A stretch of 64,000 bases of DNA from Glycomyces sambucus (GTDB lineage Bacteria; Actinomycetota; Actinomycetes; Mycobacteriales; Micromonosporaceae). Shown in pieces: positions 40,890 through 49,299 of this stretch. The position numbers and the translations under genes were made by a program. Each line of letters opens with the position of its first letter. Position 1 is the stretch's first letter. A model generated the notes under the pieces. It saw only the letters and a program-made list of their open reading frames with translations. It had not been told where the DNA came from and did no database searches. Location: contig NZ_FNGF01000006.1 of NCBI RefSeq assembly GCF_900102815.1, positions 434,001 to 498,000 of the forward strand. Direction: 5' to 3'.

Positions 40890-41616
40890 GGGCGATTCAC
40901 CCTACGACGGACCACCGGCCACGGTCGGGACGCCGAAGGACACCGCGCGGCGGGTGCAGTCGGCGGCGGCGCGGCCGATCGCGGCGCGGCCGAGTGCCGC
41001 GATCGCGAGCGCTCGGCCCACTCCGCCTGTGCTCACGCTCGGGCGCGGCCCACTCCGCCCGTTCTCACGCTCGGGCGCGGTCCCCCCTGCCCGGTTTTAA
41101 GCTCAGGCGCGGCCCGCCGCTCCGGCGGTGGCGGCCACCCCGGCATGCGCCACCGCGACCATCGGTCCGGTCACCGCAGCGGCGGGCCCAGGCAGAGCAG
41201 AGCGGCCTGCCAGCATCGCTTCGATACGGCTCCGAATCTGCATCGTCGAACCGGGAACCGGTTTCTGATTTCAGCGCCTTATCCGGAGCATGCACAGCGA
41301 GAACCGCTCTGCACCGCCCTGGAAAGCGATAGGAACCGCTTTCTATAACATCCTCATACACCCGCAGCCGAACGTCAAGCATCGACGCCCGCAAATATGA
41401 ATCCACCGCGCATTGCCGCACTGTCGGACCCGCCGGGCATCATCGAATCGGGGGCGCCTGCCCACGCCCGATTTGCGCAGAACCGCCGCAACACTCCCGA
41501 ACCGCAGGCCGCCCAAGCACAGGAACCGGCATCGGCACGGGCACCCACTCCGCATAGGGCCGACACGATGCCGGGCCGATCCTCGAACACGACCGGACCC
41601 GGCTCAGTGAACCCCA
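40890..41616. other. 727-base gap without a recognised gene
   Basis: No frame here has a supported start or motif. The first part is GC-rich and holds a degenerate 32-bp tandem repeat (41015-41117). The part from about 41215 to 41400 is clearly AT-richer than its surroundings (GAACCGGTTTC, GGAACCGCTTTCTATAAC) and could be decayed or imported DNA. I found no transposase remnant. Confidence 0.45.
41015..41117. repeat. Degenerate tandem repeat, period about 32 bases, three copies
   Basis: CTCACGCTCGGGCGCGG recurs at 41032 and 41064, and a diverged copy (AAGCTCAGGCGCGG) follows at the same spacing. The segments between them (CCCACTCCGCC, CCCCCTGCCC) are also related. Confidence 0.6.
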
Positions 41617-41667
41617 CGCGTTGGAGGGGGCCGGACCGCTGCGCGGTCCGGCCCCCTCCAACGCGTT
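41617..41667 (-). terminator. Very long perfect hairpin after the ABC exporter gene
   Basis: Bases 41617-41640 pair exactly with 41644-41667: a 24-bp stem with a 3-base loop, beginning ACGCGTTGGAGGGGGCC. It starts four bases beyond the stop codon of the minus-strand exporter. No T-run follows. Confidence 0.75.
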
Positions 41668-41670
41668 TCC

Positions 41671-43443
41671 TTAAGCGGCCGTGAGGAGCTGCGAGGCCGC
41701 CAGGTCGCGGTAGAGGTCGTCCTTCTCCACCAGTTCGGCGTGGGTGCCGACCGCGCGGACGATGCCGGCGTCGAAGACCACGATCTGGTCGGCGCTGGTC
41801 ACCGTCGACAGCCGGTGGGCCACCACCAGGACGTTGGTGCGCTCGGCCGCGTCGAGCATGACCTGCTTCAGCGACGCCTCGTTCGCGGCGTCGAGCTGCG
41901 AGGTCGCCTCGTCGAGGAGCAGCAGCCGCGGCTTGCGCAGCAGCGCCCGCGCGATCGCGACGCGCTGTCGCTCGCCGCCCGAGAGCGTCGTGCCGCGGTA
42001 GCCGATCCGCGATTCGAGGCCGTCGGGCAGCTTCTCCACGAGTTCGGTGAGCCGCGCCGTCTTCACGACGTCCGCGATCTCCGACTCGGTCGCGTCCTGC
42101 GCGGCCATCACCAGGTTCTCCCGGAGCGTGCCGTCGAGGACCGGGGCGTCCTGCTCGACGTACCCGATGACGCCGCGCAGGTCCTCCAGCGGCCAGTCGC
42201 GCACGTCGACCCCGTCGACCGAGACGGTCCCCGTGGTCACCGGGTAGAACCGCTCGATCAGCGAGAACACCGTGGTCTTGCCCGCGCCCGACGGCCCGAC
42301 GAGCGCGGTCAGCCCGCGCCCGCTCGAAGCGAACGTGACGCCGTGGTGCACGTACGGCAGGTCCTCGGCGTACCGGAACGTGACGTCCTCGAATGTCACC
42401 CCCGCCGGCCCCTCCGAGGCCGCGGCCCGCGGTTCGCCTTGGGCCGCTTCGGAGTCGAGGTTCGCGACCTCCTCGACCCGGTGGATCGCGGCGAGCCCGG
42501 TCTGGAGCTGCGAGAGCGAGGCGACCAGGCCGCTGATCGGCCCCATCAGGTAGAACAGGAGCAGCAGGAACCCGATGAGGGTCCCCACCTCCATCGCCCC
42601 GGAGGCCACGCGCGCGCCACCCACGCCGAGGACCAGCAGGAACGCGATGTTCACCGGCATGAACGCGGCGACCCCGGCCAGCGCCTCCCACAGCGACGCC
42701 TTGACGCCCTTGTCGCGGGCGGTGGTGGCGGCGCCTTCGAGGCGGGCGATCTCGTGGTCCTCGGCGCCGGACGCCTTGACGGTGCGGAACGCGCTGAAGA
42801 TCCGCTCCAGGAGCGAGCCCATGTCGCCCAGGGCCTTCTGCGAGTCGACCGTGGCGTTCTGGATGCGCGGCATGATGAACAGCATCATGACCGTGACCAT
42901 GGCGACCATGGCCATGGTGGTGCCGAACAGGACCGGGTCGAGCCAGGCCATGAGGCCGATGCCGCCGAGGATCATGAACACGTCGGTGACGCCGCCGATG
43001 ACGGTGGTGCTGGCGACGGTGCGCAGGAGGTTCGTGTCGGAGGTGAGGCGGGAGACGAGGTCGCCGGGCTTGAGCCGGTCGACCTCGGCCACCTGGAGGC
43101 GCACGAGGCGCCCGATGAGGTCCTTGCGGACGGTGAGCACGACGTCCTGGCCGGCGATCTGCATGAGGTACGGGCCGAGGGCGGTCAGCGCGCCGCCGAC
43201 CACGACCACGGCCGTGAGGTAGAGCAGCGGCCGGGTGAGGGACTCGTTCGCGGAGAGGGTGTCGATCACGTCCATCGCGATGAGCGGCTGGACGAGGCCG
43301 ACGATCCCGCCGGCGAAGGAGAGGGCGCCGCCGATGAGGAGGAGGCGCAGGTGCTGCCTGGCGTAGACCCACAATCGGGTGATCGGGGCCCGCGCCGGGG
43401 CCTCGGGTGCGGCGGCCGGGGCCGCCGTGGTGGTGTCGGTCAT
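41671..43443 (-). CDS. ABC exporter, fused membrane and ATPase domains
   Basis: The 590-residue half-transporter has a six-helix exporter domain (about 25-310) and an ATPase domain (about 345-580) with Walker A GPSGAGKTT, signature LSGGERQRVAIARALL, Walker B LLLLDEATSQLD and switch VVAHRLSTV. It would function as a homodimer and export lipids, drugs or peptides; the substrate is unknown. The start at 43443 is preferred because GAAGGA precedes it; an ATG 15 bases upstream has no ribosome site. It ends in an exceptionally long hairpin. Confidence 0.92.
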   Translation of the reverse strand: MTDTTTAAPAAAPEAPARAPITRLWVYARQHLRLLLIGGALSFAGGIVGLVQPLIAMDVIDTLSANESLTRPLLYLTAVVVVGGALTALGPYLMQIAGQDVVLTVRKDLIGRLVRLQVAEVDRLKPGDLVSRLTSDTNLLRTVASTTVIGGVTDVFMILGGIGLMAWLDPVLFGTTMAMVAMVTVMMLFIMPRIQNATVDSQKALGDMGSLLERIFSAFRTVKASGAEDHEIARLEGAATTARDKGVKASLWEALAGVAAFMPVNIAFLLVLGVGGARVASGAMEVGTLIGFLLLLFYLMGPISGLVASLSQLQTGLAAIHRVEEVANLDSEAAQGEPRAAASEGPAGVTFEDVTFRYAEDLPYVHHGVTFASSGRGLTALVGPSGAGKTTVFSLIERFYPVTTGTVSVDGVDVRDWPLEDLRGVIGYVEQDAPVLDGTLRENLVMAAQDATESEIADVVKTARLTELVEKLPDGLESRIGYRGTTLSGGERQRVAIARALLRKPRLLLLDEATSQLDAANEASLKQVMLDAAERTNVLVVAHRLSTVTSADQIVVFDAGIVRAVGTHAELVEKDDLYRDLAASQLLTAA

Positions 43444-43584
43444 CCTGGTGTCCTTCATTAGGTGCAGCGTCGTCGGTGCTGCGTCCGCCGGGTGTCGCGG
43501 ACCCTGTCGAAGCTACCTGGAACGACCGACACCGCCCTCCGCTCTGCGGTGTAAATCCGGTTCATCCGAAGGTCGTAAGACCCC

Positions 43585-45456
43585 TCAGTCCTCGGCGAGG
43601 ACCACGATCTTGTCGCTGGCCTGAAGCATCATCTGGACGGATTTGTCCGGGTTGAGGTGGACGCCGTAGCTCGGCGCCTGCTGGGCCTCGGCGACGACGC
43701 GGTAGCCGATCGCGGTCTCGCCGCGGCGCCGGGCCGACTCGGCGACGGTGTAGAAGTTGACCGGCACGCCGGGGCGCACGTAGTGGTCGGCGGGCTTGAG
43801 GTAGATCTCGGAGCCCTCGGGGCTGAAGAGGTTCCCGAACACGTGCGAGAGGTGCGGGTTCTCGGCGGTCTGGGTCAGCAGCAGGCTGATGAGCTTGTCG
43901 CTGACGATGAAGTCGTCGGCCTGCGTGACCTGCGCGAGGGTGCGGTTGCGGTCGTCGGCCATCTCGGAGACGACCTTGAAGCGGGTGTTGGCGCGCTGGG
44001 ACATGTCGCGCAGGTGGAGCAGGGTGACGAGGGTCTTGGAGTCCGCGAGCTGGGGCGGGACGTCGTCGGAGCACAGCGCGATGATGTGGTCGTAGGTCCC
44101 GGGCTTGAGCGATTCGAGCAGGAGGCGGTCGGTGGTGTCGTCCTGCTTGAAGTTGAGGCCCTGGACGCGCATGGTGGGGCCGATCTTGCGGATGGCCTCG
44201 GCGGCGTCGGGGTGGTCGGTGACGACGTCGGTGACCGAGCCGGGGGCCACGTACTGGTCGAGCTGCTCTAGGACCATGCGGGTCTTGGCGTTCCAGCCGA
44301 GGATGAGGGTGCGCTCGGGCCGGTGCTTGGGCTCGGCGCGGGCGATGATCGCGGACTCGTCGATGACGGGGCGGGAGCCGTCGAGCCGGATCGCGGAGTC
44401 GTCGGAGGCGATGAGGATGAGCTTGTCGCCGGGCTGGAGCGAGGCGTTGGAGGGCGGGTTGACGATGCAGCGGCCCTCCTTGGTGAGGACGCCGAGGAAC
44501 GAGGAGGTCCGGTACGAGTGGAGGGCCTGGCTGAGGGGGCGGCCGAACAGGTTCGGCTCCTCGACCATGTAGATCTCGTCGCCGCCGAAGTCGAGCAGGT
44601 CGGTGTAGACGACCGAGAGGCCGGACTGGCGGCAGGTCTGGACCATGAGGCGGGCCATGAGGTCGTTGGCGTCGACGACGTGCGCGCCGCGGCCGCCGGC
44701 GAGGCGGGCGGCGGGGAGGTTGCGGCTCTCGGCGACGGCGCCGACGACGTGGCACTTCAGGTTCCCTTGGCCGCCTTGGGTGACGGCGAGGAGGCTGCGG
44801 ACGAGCTGCGCGTCGGGGTCGTCCTCGGCGGAGGTGAGGAGGATGACGCTCTTGGCCTGGCCGGGGTTGACGATCGCGATGTCGTCGGGGTCGGCGGGGT
44901 CGCCGGTGCGGCAGACGACGTGGGTGGTCTTGAGGTCGGGGAGCTTGGAGCGGATCTCGTCCTCCATCTCGACCTTGTCGCGGTCGGCGAGGATCGCGAT
45001 GACGGCGCGCTTCTCGCTCTCGTTGGCCTCCACGAGTTCGGAGATGACGATGAAGACCTGATCGGACCATCCGAGGACGACGGTGTGGTCCTTCTCGACG
45101 ACGAGCGAGCGGCCTTTGCGGAGGTCTTCGAGTTTCGCGTCGAGTCCGGTGGTGAGGACACCGACGAGTGACGAGAGGATGACCAGTCCGCCGATCGTGG
45201 TGATGAACATGATCACCATGTACGGGGCGCCTTCGCCGTCTCCGGTGATCGTTCCGGCGTCGAGAATGTGGATGAACGAGGTCCACAGTGAACCGCCGAC
45301 GCCGGAGCCCTGGCCTGCGACCAGCAGGAACAGCGCGCCGATGGCGGTGAGTGCGAAGGTGATGACAGTGAGCCATCCGATGAGCGCTTTCGTGCCCTTC
45401 GACATGGTGTTGTCGAACCAGTAGCGTGCCCGCTGCTTGAATGTCGGATCGGACAT
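43585..45456 (-). CDS. CASTOR/POLLUX-type ion channel with RCK-like domains
   Basis: The 623-residue protein has two membrane helices (about 22-45 and 75-100) around a short pore loop (IHILDAGTITGDG; plant CASTOR and POLLUX have a similar DAG/DSG filter). A large cytoplasmic part follows with two TrkA-N/RCK-like Rossmann units (VVEKDHTVVLGWSDQVFIVI near 120 and RTLILGWNAKTRMVLEQL near 385) and a TrkA-C-like end. The plant relatives are nuclear cation channels; bacterial ones probably gate K+ or Ca2+ in response to ligands. The start at 45456 has AAAGGA upstream; a longer in-frame start adds an unlikely extension. Confidence 0.9.
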   Translation of the reverse strand: MSDPTFKQRARYWFDNTMSKGTKALIGWLTVITFALTAIGALFLLVAGQGSGVGGSLWTSFIHILDAGTITGDGEGAPYMVIMFITTIGGLVILSSLVGVLTTGLDAKLEDLRKGRSLVVEKDHTVVLGWSDQVFIVISELVEANESEKRAVIAILADRDKVEMEDEIRSKLPDLKTTHVVCRTGDPADPDDIAIVNPGQAKSVILLTSAEDDPDAQLVRSLLAVTQGGQGNLKCHVVGAVAESRNLPAARLAGGRGAHVVDANDLMARLMVQTCRQSGLSVVYTDLLDFGGDEIYMVEEPNLFGRPLSQALHSYRTSSFLGVLTKEGRCIVNPPSNASLQPGDKLILIASDDSAIRLDGSRPVIDESAIIARAEPKHRPERTLILGWNAKTRMVLEQLDQYVAPGSVTDVVTDHPDAAEAIRKIGPTMRVQGLNFKQDDTTDRLLLESLKPGTYDHIIALCSDDVPPQLADSKTLVTLLHLRDMSQRANTRFKVVSEMADDRNRTLAQVTQADDFIVSDKLISLLLTQTAENPHLSHVFGNLFSPEGSEIYLKPADHYVRPGVPVNFYTVAESARRRGETAIGYRVVAEAQQAPSYGVHLNPDKSVQMMLQASDKIVVLAED

Positions 45457-45698
45457 CGGGGGCGTCCTTTCTGGGAATGCGTGTCGTCCGACCGACTCGG
45501 GGCGGAGGCGAGTGGGGTCGGGAGGGTTCTCGGGGCGCCGACCATTAAAGCGCATTGCGTCCACTGCGACCGGTCGGCGCGGATTCACTACTCGGGGTCA
45601 CCCGGGGGCCGGGAGGGTCGCGGGGGGACGTCGCGGGGCCGGCGGGGACTGACTGACCCCACCATAGAACGGGGGCTGAAAGCGGTTCGGGCAGGCCG

Positions 45699-46937
45699 CT
45701 ATCGGAGGGCGCCGGCCACGGGCGCGACGCGGATCGCCAGGCGGGTGTGGCGTTTGGGGACGGTGAACCGCGGCTCGGCGCCGTCCTCGGGGGACTCGGC
45801 GCGCCCGCCGGTGCGGTAGGCGGTGATCTGGAGGCTGACGCCGTCGCGGCACTCGCGGTCCCACAGGTTCGCCTCGGCGGCGACCCGCGCGGCGAGCGCG
45901 GCGCCGTCGGGGCCGTGGCCGCGCACGCCGATCTCGTTGCCGCCCGGGACCTTCCGGCACACCACGTAGGCGAAGTCGGCGCCTTCGACCACCGCCGGAT
46001 TGGCCCAGCGCATGAGGAGCCGCTGGAGGCCGTGGTCGCCGAAGGGCGCGCTCATGCGGCCGTAGCCGGGGAAGGCGCAGGCGAGCCACAGGGAGAGCTG
46101 GGTGGCGTCCTCGTTCACCTTGAGGCGCACGGAGGTCCAGACGGTGGTGCCGCGGCCGTCGAGGGCGCCTTCGGCGCCGGCGGCCTCGACCTCGCTGTCG
46201 ACGTGGAAGGTGAGGATGCGTCCGGAGGAGAGTTCGACGGTGGTGCCCTCGTGGCTGCCGAGGCCGCGCATGGGCATGAAGCCGCAGCTGACGATGGAGC
46301 GGCTGCGCATCACGCCGCCGGCGTGGTCGAAGGCGACGGAGTGCTCGCAGCCGCGGATGCTCAGGGGCGCGACGAGGCGCCCGCCCTCGGCGAGCTGGTC
46401 CCACCAGGCCGGCGGGAGGTCCCAGGTGCCGACCGTGGCGATGACCCGGTCGTAGGGCGCGCCGTCGGGCCAGCCGTGCTCGCCGTCCGCCCGGACGGTG
46501 CGCACGCGTTCGCAACCGGTCGCGTCGAGGGCGCGGCGGGCGCGGGAGACGGTGTCGGCGTCGATGTCGACGGTGGTGACGGACCCGGTCGGGCCGGTGA
46601 GGGCGTCGAGGAGCGCGGCGTTGTAGCCGGTGCCGGCGCCGATCTCCAGCACCCGGTGGCCGGGTCGGACGTCGAGCTGTTCGAGCATCTCGGCGACGAT
46701 GGACGGCTGGGAGGCGGAGGAGACGGGCTCGCCGTCGCTGTCGCGCTTGGTGACGTACACGTCGTCGGCGTAGGCGGCGCGCAGCGGCGCTTCGGGGAGG
46801 AAGCGGTGGCGGGGGACGGCGAGCATGGCGGTCGCGACCGGTTCGCTCCGGAGCGCACCGCCGGTGCGCAGGCCGCCGACGAGGCGGGTTCGCAGCATAT
46901 GCGCTTCGTTACCGGAGGTATCGGTATGATCACCCAC
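45699..46937 (-). CDS. Protein L-isoaspartate O-methyltransferase relative (FxLD/RiPP type)
   Basis: The 412-residue protein has a PCMT-like N-terminal domain: SSASQPSIVAEMLEQLDVRPGHRVLEIGAGTGYNAALL with SAM motif I, then GSVTTVDIDADTV. An extra C-terminal domain of about 170 residues ends RFTVPKRHTRLAIRV. This layout is that of the actinobacterial 'methyltransferase, FxLD system' group, enzymes that methylate Asp in RiPP precursors, rather than of repair PCMT (about 210 residues). No precursor peptide is visible beside it, so it may act alone or on a distant peptide. It starts at GTG with TACGCT six bases upstream, a leaderless pattern. Confidence 0.85.
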   Translation of the reverse strand: MGDHTDTSGNEAHMLRTRLVGGLRTGGALRSEPVATAMLAVPRHRFLPEAPLRAAYADDVYVTKRDSDGEPVSSASQPSIVAEMLEQLDVRPGHRVLEIGAGTGYNAALLDALTGPTGSVTTVDIDADTVSRARRALDATGCERVRTVRADGEHGWPDGAPYDRVIATVGTWDLPPAWWDQLAEGGRLVAPLSIRGCEHSVAFDHAGGVMRSRSIVSCGFMPMRGLGSHEGTTVELSSGRILTFHVDSEVEAAGAEGALDGRGTTVWTSVRLKVNEDATQLSLWLACAFPGYGRMSAPFGDHGLQRLLMRWANPAVVEGADFAYVVCRKVPGGNEIGVRGHGPDGAALAARVAAEANLWDRECRDGVSLQITAYRTGGRAESPEDGAEPRFTVPKRHTRLAIRVAPVAGALR

Positions 46938-46943
46938 CGGTCA

Positions 46944-46949
46944 AGCGTA
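46944..46949 (-). promoter_or_regulatory. Likely -10 element of the FxLD-type methyltransferase gene
   Basis: Minus-strand TACGCT, then TGACCG, then GTG. This supports the GTG at 46937 as the true start. Confidence 0.5.
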
Positions 46950-47048
46950 CGTCCGATGTGCCCCGACCGCCTCCTCCAGTTCCGCCGTCGAGATCCCGGA
47001 CACGCAGGGGCAGCAGGCGCGGTTGTGGGGCGCGCCCCGGCGGGCCGG

Positions 47049-47948
47049 TCAGCCGTCGTGGTCGCAGCGGGCGTCGAGCATGGCCCACAGGTCCTCGCGC
47101 TGGGGGTCGGGGACGGGGAGCGGCGTGGCGATGGGGTCGGCGCCGTCGATGGTGATCCAGACGGTGAACCCGAAGGGCTGCTTGGCGTCGCCGACGGCGT
47201 GGCCTTCGCACCGGAACGCGTCGAAGACGAGCGGGACGGCGATCTCCTCCCCCGCGGCGCCCGCGACCGGCCCGGCCGCGAGGGGCGGGAAGGCGACGGT
47301 GAACAGGACGCTGCCGCGGACCTCGGTGGCGCCGATCGCGGCGCCGTCGAGGGGCCGCAGGACCAGGTCGCCTTCCAGGGTGCCGTCGGCGGCGGTCGAG
47401 AGGTCGCCGAGTTCGATCGCGGTGGCGGCGGCGACGGCCTGGGCCGCGCAGGCTTCGTGGAGGAGCCGGTCGAGGGTGCCGTTGGGGAACGGCAGGTCGA
47501 GGGTGATCTGGTGGGCCTCGCCGTCCTCGGTCGTCACGTCGAGGACGACGGCGGCGGGCGCGGCGGTCGAGTCGACCCCGTCGGGGCAGCGGGCCTCGCC
47601 GTAGGAGGTGAGCAGGTCGCGGGGGTTCGTGCTCGGGGGCACGTGCGCGTCGAACTCCTGGACGCCCAAGGGCGCGAAGGACTCCGAGCGGAGTTCGACG
47701 CCGCCGATCTGGACGGGGGCTTCGCCGTGGTTGGTCACGGCGATCGCGACGATGCCGGGGGCCATGAAGGAGCGGCGGATCTCGGCGGTCGCGGTGAGGT
47801 CGGGCGGCGCGGAAGGGGTGGTAACGGTCGGTTCGGAGGCGGTGGGCTCGGAACCGCCGCGGTCGCCGCCGGCGAGGGAGCCGCCGACCGCGGCGGTGGC
47901 GGCGGCCAGCAGGAAGGCGCCGATGACGGCGATCCGGATCCAACGCAT
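47049..47948 (-). CDS. Uncharacterised exported or membrane-anchored protein
   Basis: I do not recognise the family. The 299-residue product has an N-terminal hydrophobic segment (IAVIGAFLLAAATAAVGGSL) that is either a signal peptide or an anchor, then a Thr/Ser/Pro linker and about 250 residues of beta-rich sequence. VTNHGEAPVQIGGVELRSE and a paired GEIAVPLVFDAFRCEGHAVGD-like stretch suggest an immunoglobulin-like or DUF4352-like fold. Three of its cysteines (ARCPDG, FRCEG, ARCDHDG) are spaced as possible disulfides. GGAGG is close before the ATG. Confidence 0.75.
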   Translation of the reverse strand: MRWIRIAVIGAFLLAAATAAVGGSLAGGDRGGSEPTASEPTVTTPSAPPDLTATAEIRRSFMAPGIVAIAVTNHGEAPVQIGGVELRSESFAPLGVQEFDAHVPPSTNPRDLLTSYGEARCPDGVDSTAAPAAVVLDVTTEDGEAHQITLDLPFPNGTLDRLLHEACAAQAVAAATAIELGDLSTAADGTLEGDLVLRPLDGAAIGATEVRGSVLFTVAFPPLAAGPVAGAAGEEIAVPLVFDAFRCEGHAVGDAKQPFGFTVWITIDGADPIATPLPVPDPQREDLWAMLDARCDHDG

Positions 47949-48041
47949 GGGGCCTCCTCGCGCACGTCCCGTACGCGGCGCCTCCGTGGCCCCGCGGGCC
48001 CGTCCAGTGTGGCACCGCCGCAGCGGGTTGGGAAGCCCGCG

Positions 48042-48246
48042 TCAGCGGTTGGGCGCCAACCGCTCCGCGGGGTCGCGGCACCAGGCGTGGACGGCGGGCC
48101 GGTTCCCGTACCCGTCGACGCAGGTGATGTGGCCGGCGCCGGGGAGGAGGTCGGTGTCCCGGCCGAGTGGGTCGCCGCAGACCTCCCGGGCCCCTTCGGC
48201 GCAGGACGGGTTGTGCGCCTTCCCGTGCCGCGCGGGGCACCGTCCT
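48042..48246 (-). pseudogene. Possible coding remnant: Cys-containing C-terminal fragment without a start
   Basis: The minus-strand frame ending at the TGA at 48042 reads HNPSCAEGAREVCGDPLG, then GAGHITCVDGYGNRPAVHAW, then CRDPAERLAPNR. Nearly every third base over about 65 codons is G or C, as in real genes here, while the other frames look random. It carries four cysteines. No ATG, GTG or TTG opens this frame, and its upstream end runs into the hairpin that closes the methyltransferase gene. It may be the tail of a secreted protein whose front was lost, or a gene with an unusual start. Confidence 0.4.
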
Positions 48247-48270
48247 GCGGGGCGCCCGGAGGCGCCCCGC
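48247..48270 (-). terminator. Hairpin after the SAM methyltransferase gene
   Basis: GCGGGGCGCC pairs with GGCGCCCCGC (10 bp, loop CGGA), six bases beyond the stop codon of the minus-strand gene. Confidence 0.65.
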
Positions 48271-48276
48271 GCCGGG

Positions 48277-49086
48277 TCATTCGGGGACGGTGGCGGCCGT
48301 CAGGAGGTGGTTGCTCGCGCCGAGGAGCGACGGCTCGCGCTCGATGAGCCGCAGGCCCTCCATGAGGTGGGCGCGGGCGTCCTCGTCGTCGATGAGCGCT
48401 TCGAGTTCGGGGATGTAGCCGGGGAAGCCCTGCACCGCGTACTGCACCGGTTCGAGGCCCGCGTCGGCGAACTCCGACGCGACCTCGCCGGGGTGGGCGA
48501 GATACGCGGTCGTGAAGATCTCCTGGTCGAAGTAGCGCAGGACGCCTTCGCGCACCACCCGCAGGCTCGCCTCAGGGCCGATGCCCTTGTCCCGGCCGCC
48601 GGCCCGGTACAGCAGGTGGTCGCACCAGCCTGCGGTGCGGTTGATCGTCGCCGCCGCGACGACCCCGCCGGGGCGGGCGCACCGGCGGGCCTCCCTGATC
48701 GCCTGGACCCGGTGCTCGCGCGCGGTCAGGTGGTACAGCGGGCCCATGAGCAGCACCGCGTCGAAACCGGCGTCCGCGCACGGCAGTTCGCGCGCGTCGC
48801 CGACGACGGCCGTGACGCCGGGCAGCGCCGCCGCGACCGCCACCTGGTCCGCGACCGGGTCGACCAGGATGACGCGGTGGCCGTCCTCGGCCAGCCACTT
48901 CGCGTGGACCCCGGTCGCGCCGCCGACGTCGAGGACGTCCAGTCCCTCGCCGGGCAGGAGACGGCGCAGCAGGTCCTGCATGCGCGCGAACTCCAGTCGG
49001 CCGCGGGCGTTGCGGGTCAGGCGTTCGCGTTCCTCGCCGCGCCTGTAGTACGACTCGATCTCGGTCTCAAGTTCCCAAGTGCTCAT
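48277..49086 (-). CDS. Class I SAM-dependent methyltransferase
   Basis: The 269-residue protein has the Rossmann-like methyltransferase fold with motif I VLDVGGATGVHAKWLAEDGH, acidic motif II VILVDPV, then VVGDARELPCADAGFDAVLLMGPLYHL and RCARPGGVVAAATIN. It resembles the UbiE/COQ5-like group; the substrate is unknown. The start at 49086 was chosen because the upstream in-frame extension is Arg/Pro-rich and uncharacteristic. CAGGAT lies six bases upstream, close to the leaderless pattern seen elsewhere. Confidence 0.9.
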   Translation of the reverse strand: MSTWELETEIESYYRRGEERERLTRNARGRLEFARMQDLLRRLLPGEGLDVLDVGGATGVHAKWLAEDGHRVILVDPVADQVAVAAALPGVTAVVGDARELPCADAGFDAVLLMGPLYHLTAREHRVQAIREARRCARPGGVVAAATINRTAGWCDHLLYRAGGRDKGIGPEASLRVVREGVLRYFDQEIFTTAYLAHPGEVASEFADAGLEPVQYAVQGFPGYIPELEALIDDEDARAHLMEGLRLIEREPSLLGASNHLLTAATVPE

Positions 49087-49299
49087 GGCGCCATCCTGCC
49101 GAGGCGGGCGCACGCGCGCCACCGGATATCGCCGCGGCGGGCGCACGAACGGCGGCCGGTCTGCCGGTTCAGCGCACTCCCGCAAGTGCGCGGGTCCGGT
49201 CGGCTGGCCGCCGCTGTGCTATCTCACCTCATCGGTCCGGCGCGCCCGCGCGCGGCTCCCCCGGGAGTCGGTCCCGCCATGGCCTGCAACGTAACGGAG

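Noticed and set aside
41343..41610. Short frames in the AT-richer island near 41.4 kb
   Set aside because: No ribosome site, no motif, and the frames overlap on both strands. I could not support a gene or a transposase remnant.
46946..47048. In-frame continuation after the TGA of the exported protein gene, reading a Cys-rich ACCPC stretch and an ELEEAV helix
   Set aside because: It would need stop-codon read-through. It overlaps the TACGCT promoter of the next gene and has no start of its own. The codon bias over 32 codons is not decisive.
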